64,000 bases of DNA. Source: Cephalotus follicularis (lineage: Eukaryota > Streptophyta > Magnoliopsida > Oxalidales > Cephalotaceae). The translations under genes were made by a program, and so were the position numbers. Positions 34,247-45,455 of the stretch are shown here, in pieces; position 1 is the first letter of the stretch; each line of letters begins with the position of its first letter. Under the pieces are notes generated by a model. The model made no database searches and was not told where the DNA came from. It was given only the letters and a program-made list of their open reading frames with translations. The stretch is taken from the NCBI GenBank assembly GCA_001972305.1, contig BDDD01000553.1, positions 250,955 to 314,954 of the forward strand, given 5' to 3'.

Positions 34247-36142
34247 TATCTCTCTATCTGGCAGAGGACCCGGTAACTCCTTTGGAAAAAAACATCAGGG
34301 AACTCACGAACCACTGGTATATTCCTCATCCCTGGCACGGACACCCGAGTGTCTACCACATGAGCCAAAAATCCTTGTCCACCTTTTCCCAATACCTTAC
34401 GTGCTACCAGCCGAGATCCTCTTGAACGGTGTCGAGCACTGCTCACAGACTAGCTCCATGTCTGAGTCGTCAGACAAACGAAAGGAAACAACTTTCCATG
34501 AACAATCCACTATTGCTAGGTGCATCACAAGCCAATCCATGCCTAGGATGGCATCGAAGTCTCCAATGTGAAAAGGGATAAGGCCGGCTAGAAAGTTGCG
34601 CCCCTTAATCACAACATCGTACTTCTTGTAAACTCGCTTTATCAGGTAACTCTGGCCCATTGGAACAGATACCGCGATCTCTCCATCCAAGGAACTCAAC
34701 TCACAACAAGCATGAATGCAAAAAACATGGGCAATAAAAGATAAAAAGGCTCTCGTATCAAACAGAACTGTGGCATCTCTACCAAAGATACGAGCATTAG
34801 CTATTGCCACATCCGAGGATCTAAGAGCATCATCTCTGTTTAGAGCGTAAACTCTTACAGTCGCTGCAGGTCTGCCTTGATGTCGGCTGCCACCTGCTCT
34901 TGATGTACCCACCTGTAAAGCTGTTGATCCGACTCTTGGTCCAGTAGATTGCCTACTTGAAGCAACTGGTCCAGGCATCGTCGAGGTCTGCTAAGCCTGT
35001 GGACAATTCATCTTGATATGTCTTACCTGACCACACTGGAAGCATGCTCTGGTCTCTGCTCAGAAGTTGCCAAAGTGAGATCGGCCACACCTCGGATATA
35101 TCGGGGGTTACTGAGAAGCCGCTGTACGCTGATGCATGCTCTGCTGCGTACTACTAGCCAATGGAGAATAAGTTGTTTGCAAAGAAAACAATCTCTATCC
35201 CTCAGACCTGGTCTGTCCACGGTTCCCACCGTCAGATAGTCTAGAAAATAATCGTTTCTTTCATATCCCTTGACTCTTAGAGGAACTCTCCCCTTGCACA
35301 GCTTATGGAGCATCCAATTTTTGACCTCTGTCTTGTATGCTCCTCTGCTCCAAAATACTCTGTTTAACCCCCTTTGCGGATTCCACCAAATCACCAAAGA
35401 TAGGCTAGCTTGTTGCTACCATTGTGTGTCTCACATCGGGTCTCAAACCCTGCAAGAATTTCTCACACGTCTATTCTTGGTCAGCAACCAACGTCAGAGC
35501 AAAATGAGACAGCTCCATAAAGAGATACTCATACTGCGTCATGGTCATACTCCATTGACGCAATTGACAAAATTCCCATCTCTTCTCTTTCACATATATA
35601 GTAGGGAAGAAATATTGACGAAACTCTCATCAGAATATTTCCCAAGATATAGCCATAACATCGGCAATCCTAGCCTTAAGGGCTTCCCACCAGCGAAGAG
35701 CATTCCTCCACACTAAGAAGGATGCAAGCCCAACACGTGAGTCATTGGCGATTCCCATATGACAAAAGATCTGCTCTTGATGATTCAACCGTGCCTCAAC
35801 ATTCACTAGATCATCTATCCCTCCAAAGGTCGTAGAGCCTAAACGCTGCAAACGCTCAACCGATAAAGCTTAGGGTCGAGAAGCACTTAACGCTTGACCT
35901 ATCATCGAAGCAAACTGCATCCACTCAACTTGATTACCCATACCAACGGGAGGAGGTACCTGCGCTGTAGACTGCACTGCAGGAACATCGGCTACCACCG
36001 ACGGTCCAGCCTCTGGTCCTACCATCCCAGGGTCTGCCTGCACTATCGGTTCAGAAGAAGGTAGTTCTTGATCCACTTGTGGTGGGGAGGCTACTCTACC
36101 TCTACCCTGACCACGTCCTCTGGCTTGATGACGGAGCACCAT
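34247..36142 (-). pseudogene. Tekay-like gag and aspartic protease
   Basis: Gag starts at about 36142 (MVLRHQARGRGQGRGRVASP, then a P/Q/V-rich linker). The capsid region (RLGSTTFGGI...LNHQEQIFCHMG, LVWRNALRWWEALKARI) lies at 35880-35630, and more capsid and knuckle sequence to about 35020. The protease domain (VYALNRDDALRSSD, GRDATVLFDTRAFLSFIAHV, IPFHIGDFDAILGMDWLVMH) lies at 34850-34530. These match the RVP_2 protease of plant chromoviruses. Broken, with several disruptions. Confidence 0.88.
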
Positions 36143-36245
36143 CTACCTTCACACACAATATTAGGGTATTACTAACAATACTACATGAAATGCGTGCAAT
36201 GCATATCCCCAAAATCTCACAAAAAATAAAGGAAAACTCAAACCG

Positions 36246-36260
36246 GTCTCTCTGATACCA
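36246..36260 (-). other. primer-binding site of the Tekay-like element
   Basis: On the minus strand the sequence is TGGTATCAGAGAGA, a tRNA-Met primer site, a few bases inside the 5' LTR start at 36266. Confidence 0.8.
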
Positions 36261-37211
36261 TAAACTAACACGACCCGTTTCCCCTTACACCCTACTGGGA
36301 GACGAGCTGAGCCAGGAGGAAGGATACCTCACAAGGATCTTCAACCTTGGATACCAACCTTAAAACATAAGCCTAAGATTTCAAGCTATAAGATCCGACG
36401 TAAAAACACGTCATAAGGAACTAACTAACCGAGCTCCCCAAAATGACCACATATGCTAAGGCGATAAAGCCAGAGGACACAAAACAATGCTACACTCGAG
36501 TTCTCAAACGTCAACGTTTTACTAAAACACATAAAACATGGTTCTTCAGGATGTCGGGCAAAATTAAATCGAGGAGTCAAACCTTATCGCACAACACTAT
36601 GCCCTAAGTCCGAGGACTAGGTTCCCGCGTTACAACGCTACACCATAGGTCCGAGAACTAGGTTCCCATGCTAGCTGCTCTGACCCCATTCCTAGAGGTC
36701 TATCTAACAAAGCTGAGGAGGCCTACCACACCACCTATGGTCAGACAAGACTCCAAGTCGCTCCACGCCATCTCGGCATCTATGCCTCCTACACACTTAG
36801 AAACCCCAACGAGCACCACAAGGATCTCATAAACATATAAAGGCATAAAATCATCAATTTATATCATTTCTTTGCCGAGCAACCGCAAAAGAATACCAGA
36901 GGTCACATAATCCAGAGATGATTTAAAAAAGAATTACAAGGCTTTTAAAGATTCTCATGTCCTATAACAGAATCTATACAAAAACCCAAAAATGCCCCCA
37001 AATGCATGCAGGTCTGACTAGGTGAAGAGCCAGCTAAGGTGCTCAAGCCGAGGTCTACTGTAACGCCCGGGATTCACGCACGTTGTAATATTTGAATTCC
37101 AAATGTAATCTTGTTATTAAATTAATGAGAAAGATAAAATTCCCGACTATTATTTTGATATGCAAATCAAATCAAAACACTTAGAAATATGATTGTTGAA
37201 ATATTGACAGG

Positions 37212-37300
37212 GACAGTCGACTGGTGCAATAGACCAGCCGACTGGTGGGCTGTTTAATGGAACAGTCTACTGGTGGGACGAACCAGCCGAATGGAGGGCT
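37212..37300. repeat. motif array 1 of the 2,643-bp solo LTR
   Basis: Four copies: CAGTCGACTG (37214-37223, perfect palindrome), ACCAGCCGACTGGT (37233-37246), AACAGTCTACTGGT (near 37261) and ACCAGCCGAATGG (near 37282). A weaker CAGCCAACT lies near 37333. It occupies the same place, upstream of the presumed promoter, as array 1 of the sister LTR. Confidence 0.87.
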
Positions 37301-38195
37301 GTAGAGCCACCTGACAACCACAGCCAAGAGGACAGCCAACTATCAGGGAAGAACAGACAGCTGGTTTATGCTTTGTTTTATTTGCAAATGACGAAATCAC
37401 ATGGAATGACTGACAAGGAGAAGTGGGGCAACACCTGGGCGTCATGAGGCTCATGCAGGGGACAGAGACAACACCTGCATGCTGTCCAGACTGAATCTGA
37501 GGCAGTTTTTGACAGATGGTGCTTAGGAGTTGTCAAAGAATGAAGGAAATGGCACATGGGCTTGCTTTTTTAAGTTAAGGAAAGAGGGAGAGTTTTCAGC
37601 TGTTTAAAGCTTCTCCTTTCTCCTCATCTGCCGAGCTACTAAAACCAGAGAGGGACTGTGATTTTGGAAGGAATGAAACAGTCTATGAGAGGGACACAAG
37701 AGAGATTTTAAGAGATAGAGGGAGAACTCTACCTCCCCTGTTGAACCCAGAGAAACTGAGACTTGGAGCTTGAACCTGGGCTTGCAAACCGGACCTGGGA
37801 AGCTTGGAGGAGCTGTGGTTCATACTAAAAGAAGAGGACTTACAGATTCTTAACTTGGAATCAAAAGGTAGGGGAAGTTATGTTTGTAGTTTGAGTTCAA
37901 GATTACTGAATGTCCTACAATTGGTTGCCTGCTTGTATGAGCTGTGATGTTCAGTCGATGTGCCATGATTACTGCTGATTTTTCGTATTCCATGCTTACT
38001 ATTGAGAATTATCGAGTTTATGTACATGCATGTTGAATTTTATCTTGGTATTAAATTGCTGGATAAAATGCATGTTACTGTTGTGTTCTATGAATTTTGA
38101 GGACTGTTGATGATATTCTATCTTGAGAATATATATGGATGCTTGCAATGATTCGTTTAAGTGATATATATTGGATTGCACCTAACTGGTTTCCA

Positions 38196-38365
38196 AAACA
38201 GTCGACTATCAAAAGAAGACATCCGACTGCTCAACCGAAATAGTCGACTGTTGAAGGATAACAGCCGACTGCCCGATGAACAAGTCGACTGGTAGAAGGA
38301 ACCAGCCGACTACTCATGTACTGGTTACCCAGAACAGCCGACTGGTGAAGAATCCAGCCGACTGC
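38196..38365. repeat. motif array 2 of the 2,643-bp solo LTR
   Basis: About eight copies near 38199 (CAGTCGACTA), 38220, 38241 (TAGTCGACTG), 38260 (CAGCCGACTG), 38282 (AAGTCGACTGGT), 38300 (ACCAGCCGACT), 38334 and 38353. All share the (A/C)CAGYCGACTGGT consensus of array 1 of this LTR, not that of the sister LTR. The GCCGAC word equals the core of plant DRE/CRT elements; binding is inference. Confidence 0.87.
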
Positions 38366-40224
38366 CCAGCTACTGTTTAGTTCTCTCTTACTTAAAACGA
38401 TGCGCGACGATCCTGACTCAGTTTAGGATGCATTAGAGGATTCATATGCATTGCATATGTACTGTTTACTTCCTGTTTATTGACTGATTATAACTGTTTA
38501 TGATTTCTAGATTACAATGTTAATTTGGGAATGCATATGTGAAAACGAAAATGGCTATTTTGAATACAAAATAGATATTTGATAATAACACATTTTCAAA
38601 CAACTGGGAAATTGATTTCCACCCACTGAACTATTTAAAGGTATTTTCCACTACTGAAAATACATATTTCAAATGTTTATGACTCTTGAATACATTTTGA
38701 AATGAACTGCTTGTTGTTGGTCTAACGATCATTACTGTACTGTTCACTGTACTGTTTACTGTGACTATTCACTGTTTCCTCTGTGAATTTACTGTGTTTG
38801 TGCTTGAGTCAATAGTTGCATGGAGGAGACTGCTAGCACCAGATAGTGGAAGGGTTGACCTAGGAGCTAGGAGTTGGCTGGGTAACTCACTGTGCTGTAC
38901 TGTTGTCTTGCTTGGTTGCCTGGAGAAGGGACCGAAGTGGGAGTGTAACATGGGGCCAGGATTTGGTGGCGTTGCACATACTGCCTGCCTATTGTGGTCC
39001 CTTTGTGGACTTACTGCACTGTTTACTGGTCCTTCTCGGACATTACAGTGCCTGTTGATGTAGCCCTGGCCGGGCTACCACTGTACTGTTGTTGCATACA
39101 TATATTTTCATGTATGTTCATACTGATATTTTACCGTACTGGTAAATTATATATACATTTCCATATATATATATATATATATATAAAACTGGTATTTCTA
39201 CTGTACTGCATCATCTATGCATACAATTCATGACATGCATGTAATGTTGATCCCAAAGTACTCTTATGACTTAGCCAAGTGAGGACAAAGGCTAACCCCC
39301 TACTTTACAGATTGATGCAGTGGACCGGTTGGACTAGCTTGGATGAAGAACAAGACTTTATATTATTGTTGTTGGTTTTATGATTCTTCTGAATTGTAAT
39401 AAACTGGATTTGTTTTAAGGACTACTGATATACCGTATTTTTGGCTCTGTTTATCGTTGGGATTAATAATGTATTATGAATCACGCTCCATTTTGTGGGC
39501 TTTTAACAATGACAGACTTGTATTGAGTAGCGTGTAGTATGGGATGCACGTTACGTGCTTTCAGCTTATGAATTTTAATGCTTCCGCAACTGCTATCTCG
39601 TTTAAAAGTTTAAAATTTTATGGTATTTGCATGAGCTAAATCTTAATGTTAATTGCCATTACCACCTTTGTGTGTGTCTACTTGAAAACGAGGGCGTGAC
39701 ATCTACCTATTCCAAAACACTCCTTGGTCTAGTGGATCACAAGAACTTTGAACCACGACTTCCGCTGCACAAAAACTGAGAGGGGATTAGTCCAAATGAC
39801 TAGTGAGCAAGAACAAGGAACTCCATGAGCATTCCACAAACACTTGAAACACTAAAAGCAACATCTCGTGCCCAGCCCCAACCGGGCCGACAACAATACA
39901 TATAACACTGCTCAACAAAACAGAGAAAGATGTGAATATGTATAAGTCAAGAGAAATTAAGAGAGTAAAGAGAATGACGTCAGAGCAACCAACTCAATGA
40001 CCAATCTCAATAAAAAGGTAATCATAATAATAATAACAATAATAATATGACGAGGAGCCATCCACTAAAGGAAATCAAACAATGATCAAGGACTCTGAGG
40101 ATCACATATATTAGAGGAACATTGGTACTGCTTGGATTCACATACTCACTTGCTAACCATCCCATGTCCACACACACTACTGCCAAAACCATGTCGGCCA
40201 TATCATCCTCCGCACTACCGGAAC

Positions 40225-41741
40225 TGTTAGAGATGAAGTGCTGTGAGTCAGTGTTGAGCTTGTATTTACTTTATCTTGTATAAATGATTTATAAATTCAA
40301 TAAAGATGTTCATGTTTTATCATGGATATGAGTTTGTTTCATTAATACCTGATTTATTAATTGTAAATGAATGTCTTGGAATAAAGTTAGAGAACCCAGT
40401 TCATGATGAGATCATGATATGAGAATCAGAATCTTGATATACTTTATTTTGAATCTTCCTGGTCATAGGATTGACACTCAGGGCATGATCAATCCGGATA
40501 GACCAGCACGTGCTGTCAGATTGGTAAGCAGAGGGTGACTGATATCACACTCAATTGCATGGATAATGCTATGAAAACTACGTGGGTGCTCATTTAATGA
40601 GTTCACTGAAGGTGATTGTTGATAGAATATCTATATGGAGTTTTACTTACATGTTAGACAAAATTCTAGTTTTACAGCAGTGCATGTGGTCCTTGGAAAT
40701 GAGACGTCACTAGATGTCTTGTGCATACGGTGCTGTGTTTTGATGATGCTTAAATACATATTCTATGAAGTGTGTACATGCATTAGTTGGACATAGAACG
40801 TTTATGTATGGAGGCATGTGGACTGGCAACAATGAATCCATTGCTTCTAGTAAAAGAAGATTATGCTAAGGATGATTTTAGTTAGCGATTAAGCGCTTGG
40901 CCAGGCTAGCCACGATATCAAGATTGTGTTATCATTGGTTGAATATTAGAGGGGCACCTCTAATATTATTTAGGCTAATGAAAGATAGTAAAGAGGGTAA
41001 AGATTAAATTATTGGGGTATGACATAATCCGTACCCTAGATTTAATTAGAGCATTGGCAATGGAGGGACTATACGTGCATATACCTGTAAATATTGGTTA
41101 GCAAATTATTCATCTTACCTGGGGGTCGTTATGCATTGCTAGATGTCGATGTCGACCAATAGGATGCTCGAGATTAAATTGATAAATTAATTTTTGATGA
41201 AAAGAATTAAAAGAGTTTTAATTCGATATAATTAATGAGATTAATTATCCTTAATGAGATTAAGGAAAGTAGAAGTCAAAAAGGAAAGAAAGACTATCTA
41301 AGGAAGAATCCTGAATACATTAGGAAACCCTAAGCATGTTAGGAAAAGAGTTTGTGTTCTAATATGATTGTCTAGTAGCAAGTATAATTGAACACACCCC
41401 CCTTCCTATTAAGAAAGTTGTTGGACGTTTTTGTGCTCTATCTTGGTGTCTTCTCTCCTCTCTCTCATATATAATCAAGAGTTGAAGGTTTGAGAAACTT
41501 GGTGTTAGAAATTGAAGCTTGGTATGGATACCTTGGAGGCATTCTATACTTGGAAGCTAGAATCGTTTCAAACGTTCAACAAGTAGCTGTGCTTTTGGAA
41601 GCAAGAAGACACATAGGAAGAAGGAAGGAGTCGCTCCATTCATGTAAGTAATTCCGCCTGCTCCTCCCTAGTGATTTATATCTAACTATATATGTATGCT
41701 CAAAAGATCCTGGAAACGAACCATAATATTTGTGTAAAACA
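40225..41741 (+). repeat. 5' LTR of Ty1/copia element C
   Basis: It begins TGTTAGAGATGAAG and ends GTGTAAAACA, followed by a decayed primer-binding site. It is related to the LTR of copia remnant A (16306-17580) in reverse. The left flank GGAAC (40220-40224) should be a 5-bp target copy whose partner is outside the window. Confidence 0.8.
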
Positions 41742-42258
41742 GTGGGAGCCTGAGAGGAAAAACACCTAAAAGATTAAAGACCAAATATTTATGATTATAA
41801 ACATTTAAATTGAATTTATCTGAATATTGTCTTTATTTTATATATGCAGAAGATTTTTGAGAAGAATCAGTTGACAGGTCCAAATTATGTGGACTGGCTC
41901 CAGAATGTCAAAATAGTTTTGAATTCCGAGGACATAGATTATGTCTTAGAGGCCCTTATGTCAGCACTGCCTATTGAAGATGCCTCAACCGAAGATAATG
42001 CCATTTATAAGAAATAGGTGACTGATGAAAAGAAATTCAGAAGCTACTTAATGGCATCGATGAGCAATGCCCTACAAGTCCAACACAAATCTATGCGAGA
42101 CTCTACCTACATCTCCGCGAGTTATACAAAGAGTCTAGTAGGAATGCTCGGTTCTAGCTCACTGCTGAGCTGTATGGCACTAAAATGGCTGAAAGATCTT
42201 CTGTTAATGATAATGTGCTTAATATGATCAATGAGATTGAACGTCTTGCTGCTCTTGG
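41742..42258 (+). pseudogene. leader and gag remnant of copia C, cut by a gypsy element
   Basis: Gag opens near 41844 with MQKIFEKNQLTGPNYVDWLQ, then NVKIVLNSEDIDYVLEALM and KKFRSYLMASMSNALQVQHK, typical of plant copia gag (UBN2/DUF4219 type). The NVLNMINEIERLAALGV block ends exactly at 42258, where the terminal TG of a gypsy LTR begins. The rest of this element should resume after that gypsy element, beyond the window. Broken, a few disruptions. Confidence 0.85.
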
Positions 42259-43079
42259 TGTCACGCCCCGAACCGCAAGAGTAAACCCCCACGATCCGAC
42301 GCATGATATACATTCCCTTCAATCCATTTATATCATAATTATACTCCAAGTGCTATATATATATATAACTTTAAATCAAAGTCATATTACATCAACGGAA
42401 TAATTAAATCGAATAAAAACTAACTCTTAAAATCTCCAGAAAATCGGGCATAAAGTATTCGTTTATCGGACTTAACCCCCTACTAAGAAAACTCAATTTA
42501 TATATCCACACTCGCGAAGGAGGAATCAGCAGTTTATATATATGGGCTTAGACCTCAGCAATCATACCTTACTAAGAACTATATCATTATAACAACTCAA
42601 ATGATGGACCTGTCCCTGTCTAATACATCAACACACATATCATAAGCACTGCCACATGTCGGCGGGTCGATAGCTGAAATAAATCATCTCTTATACATCT
42701 TTAGATTTGGCTATTATACACAACAAGACTTATATATCAGTACAGTTCAACCATAAACATGAGTCCCCTTTTATACAACTCTTTATAAGCAAATCCATAC
42801 ACAATTGGCTAACAAAAACTGCTATAGAAAACCCGTCCTTCTCAGCTTACCTCACTGCAGTCCATCACCTGGGTCTGACCCATTCCATCACAAGGAAATG
42901 GGTCAGAGACATATGGTCGTGTAGGTATACTATATGCCATGTAGTGCAACAGGTATATAACAATATGTCATGCATGCCACAGGGTAGTAATGTGCTATGC
43001 ATGTAATCAATATAATCATATGTCATGCGGTGAACAATGTGTATCATGTGTCACATAATGTCATGAGTATGAATGACAA

Positions 43080-43560
43080 TTTTGGACAGCGTCAGTATAC
43101 CAATTGTCCCTAAGCAGTGGTATACTAGGCTGGTCCTAATCACATCAAAGGCCATAGGCCTATAGACACTCTATAAACAATCAGTCATCATACGTAGGGA
43201 CAAACAATCCGTAGGTCTGAGTACTACTCTGCCCCTCCGGCCTGAGATAGTACTAACGCCGACTACCTACCCTTTTGAGGTCGTAGCGAGTGGGGAAGAG
43301 ATAACACTGATCACATCATGGATAAGCCGTAAAAACGGTCATAGCCCGTAATAATTGGTTAAGCCGTAAAAAAAGTGAGAACCCGTAAGTATAATTGTTA
43401 ATTCGTAAAAACTATCAGAAACCATAAGTATAATGGTTAAGCCATAAAAACGGTTATAACACGTAGGCGCCAGTAACCTCCAGTGATGATGTGATCTAAC
43501 ACCCATAATCCTCGCTACGGAAACGTAGATTATGAATGGACTATCTCATAGGTCTCAAGC
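43080..43560. repeat. TAAGCCGTAAAAAC repeats in the LTR of element D
   Basis: Imperfect short repeats of (T)AAGCCGTAAAAACGGTxA and AACCCGTAAGTATAAT occur about seven times between 43320 and 43470. No function is apparent; it probably arose by local slippage. Confidence 0.6.
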
Positions 43561-44035
43561 AATAATATCCATCATAATCGTTCCTTGTAATACTCATAAC
43601 CCGTAATCGTATTTTGTAGAAATGATAGGGACCTAATAATGAGATCACGTAGGATCCACATCCGTCAAAACAGTTTGTAAAATAGTTTTCTGTAACATTA
43701 TTCAGTAATAGTTTAAGCAAAAGTTTTCAGTAACAGTTGTTTGGTCCCTATCAAGTTTGTAAAACATTAGAGAGGAAGTCCAGTGAGATCATCTGCATCC
43801 AAATGTCCCAAAGGAGCTATCCTAACCATTCTTGAAAATCGTTTGTATAAAAACTCTTTGATACATTTTCTTCAAGAATCACTTTGAAAACTTGATTTAA
43901 GATTCAACAGTGTTAAAAGATGATTCGCATAGGATACAAGGCCTTAGGGAGGCTTCCTATGGAATCAATTTAAAGAAGAAACAGTTTGGAAATGAAAATA
44001 GCTAGAAACAGTGCCATTTCGCAAAACATGGCACT

Positions 44036-44205
44036 ACGCGTCGACTAGATTAGTTTGAAAGCGTAAAGTGTCGACTATTCAGTTTAACACACAAAAGAGT
44101 CAACGATTTTATAAAGCATAAGTATAAAAAATCGACTACTCAGTTTAAAGGAATGAAAGCATCGACGAGTCAGTTTTGAAAGCAGTAAAGTGTCGACGGT
44201 TTCAT
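44036..44205. repeat. motif array in the LTR of element D
   Basis: Six motifs: GCGTCGACTAG (44038), GTGTCGACTATTCAGTTT (44068), GAGTCAACGAT (44096), AAATCGACTACTCAGTTT (44128), GCATCGACGAGTCAGTTTT (44159) and GTGTCGACGGT (44191). The shared core is TCGAC(T/G)A, with a trailing CAGTTT. It is again a GTCGAC-centred motif with flanks differing from the arrays in other LTRs. Confidence 0.8.
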
Positions 44206-45382
44206 CAGAACCAACAGTTTGCAAAGCAGTTCACAAATCAATGGAACTATCTCCAAAATCCATGAAATCCATTTCAATCTCAGTAAAAGCAGTTTATAGG
44301 TTTACACCCAGTTCCCAATCGATGAGATAACCAGTAAACAATAGCAGTTTCAATAACAATATAACAACAGTCAATCAACACACAGTAAGTGTAACACGGT
44401 AACAATTCACACAATTCATTGAAATGCATGAATGCAGTGCAACTAGTATAACCTACCTGTTAGCGATTGAGCTAGCGAACCTCCTATCCTCAGCTAATCT
44501 CTTCAGACTGCATATACAATACATTTCCGTTACACTCTAGGCATCAGAATCACAACACTGTCACCACCAGAGCTCCGGACAGATTCGCACAAACACCCAG
44601 CTTCGGTGACACCCATAAACAGACTCCATATTGGATGATCTATTCAATGCTGACTGTGACTCGCTGTGACTTAATGCAAATCGTACAGTCACAGCCGGCA
44701 GTGAGTCCAACTCACTGAGTTGACTCGCCGAACTTCCACAACTCCGGCCACTTCACAAACAAGCATCCATGAGGCCCGCTCGTCATGTTTATGCCCGAGA
44801 TGCGCCTGGAATCTGCGTTGGTTCGCTTCGCCGGGGCTCCGGACAGGCGCCTAAGCTCCGGTCACGCCATAATCGGCATCAAAATCCTTCGATCAGTCCA
44901 CTAGTAGCCATAACACGCCGTGACTTGGCACCAAAAGCCGTGTCACAGGCGTCAGCGATATGGACTCGCCGAGTTGACTAAGCAACTATAATTCGGCTGA
45001 TTCAGGACAAAAAAAGCCTAAAAAGCCATCAAAAGGAGTAAAGACTTCTCCTTAAGCCGAAGATCGGCCACCACCCGTGACAAAATCAGTGGTGGAAGGC
45101 AAGACAGTGTGTGACAGAGGCTGTCTGGCGAAGAAGAAGAAAAGAGAAAGGAGGAAGAGAGAGTTACCGTTGGTTGAGGCTAGCACCGTACGTCCTCCGG
45201 CCATCGTCACTTGGCTCAATGCCGTTCCTTCTCTCCTGCGCCATCTCTCTCCCGCTCTCTCTTGCTTTCTCTCCCACGCCTTGTGTCTTCTCTTTTTTCT
45301 TAGCACGCCTGGCCCTTCTATAAAGCTCTGGGCACTTTTTTTTTAATATATATATATATTCATATATATCTGGGGCATTACA

Positions 45383-45455
45383 TCCTCCCCTCCTTAGAGA
45401 AATCTCGTCCCTTACGAGATATCATTTAGTGGCATTACATCCTCCCTGATGAAAA
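45383..45455 (-). other. 3' end of the interior of element D and junction with copia LTR
   Basis: TCCTCCCCTCCTTAGAGAAA in plus reading is the purine tract and last interior bases of a gypsy element on the minus strand, as at 31336. The block TGGCATTACATCCTCCC is repeated at about 45372 and 45430, around the junction with the copia LTR. A micro-duplication during the rearrangement is possible. Confidence 0.55.

Larger units (their letters stand above)
37059..39701 (+). mobile_element. solo LTR (2,643 bp), gypsy-type, with two motif arrays
   Basis: It begins TGTAACGCCCGGG and ends GAGGGCGTGACA, with a perfect 5-bp duplication TCTAC on both sides (37054-37058 and 39702-39706). The interrupted Tekay LTR can be read across it by comparison with 29425. 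It is a sister of the solo LTR at 20053-22777: the 3' thirds match, as do the central AACGATCATTACTGTACTG block and the ATTGATGCAGTGGACC block. Its two arrays (37212-37300, 38196-38365) use a different palindrome (ACCAGTCGACTGGT type). A (TA)n run lies near 39160-39185. No coding region. Confidence 0.93.
28655..40224 (-). mobile_element. Tekay-like Ty3/gypsy element with chromodomain, interrupted
   Basis: Minus-strand element: 3' LTR 28655-31335, interior 31336-36265 (4.9 kb, normal full length) and 5' LTR 36266-40224. The 5' LTR contains a solo LTR (37059-39701) and is cut at 40224 by copia C. All domains are present in order gag, protease, reverse transcriptase, RNase H, integrase, chromodomain, the chromovirus arrangement of the Tekay/Del clade. 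The left flank is CCAAT (28650-28654); its partner lies outside the window. Coding is broken, with a dozen or more disruptions. By eye the LTRs are about 89-90% alike over some 330 bases, so it is older than the Athila-like copy. Confidence 0.9.
36266..40224 (-). repeat. 5' LTR of the Tekay-like element, interrupted and cut
   Basis: Two segments, 36266-37058 and 39702-40224, match consecutive parts of the 3' LTR (28655-29953). They are separated by a solo LTR with the duplicated target TCTAC. At 40224 the sequence stops against copia C. The missing 1.4 kb is expected beyond the window. Confidence 0.88.
42259..45382 (-). repeat. 3' LTR of gypsy element D (3.1 kb)
   Basis: In reverse it begins TGTAATGCCCCAGATATATA at 45382 and ends TTCGGGGCGTGACA at 42259. 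A TATA-like TTTATAG on the minus strand lies near 45318-45324, close to its 5' end. A TCGA-motif array lies at 44036-44205, and further GAGTTGACTCGCCGA words near 44710 and 44955. TA-rich microsatellite at 45343-45365. Its terminal sequences relate it to the long solo LTRs. No coding region. Confidence 0.83.

Noticed and set aside
41644-41846. A spliced intron in the leader of copia C (GTAAGT near 41644, GCAG near 41849)
   Set aside because: Borders fit a splice consensus, but the LTR end and primer site lie between them, so an intron cannot be supported from sequence alone.
42707-43006. 99-codon open frame in the LTR of element D
   Set aside because: Non-coding LTR sequence; the matching place at 63770-64000 does not keep the frame.
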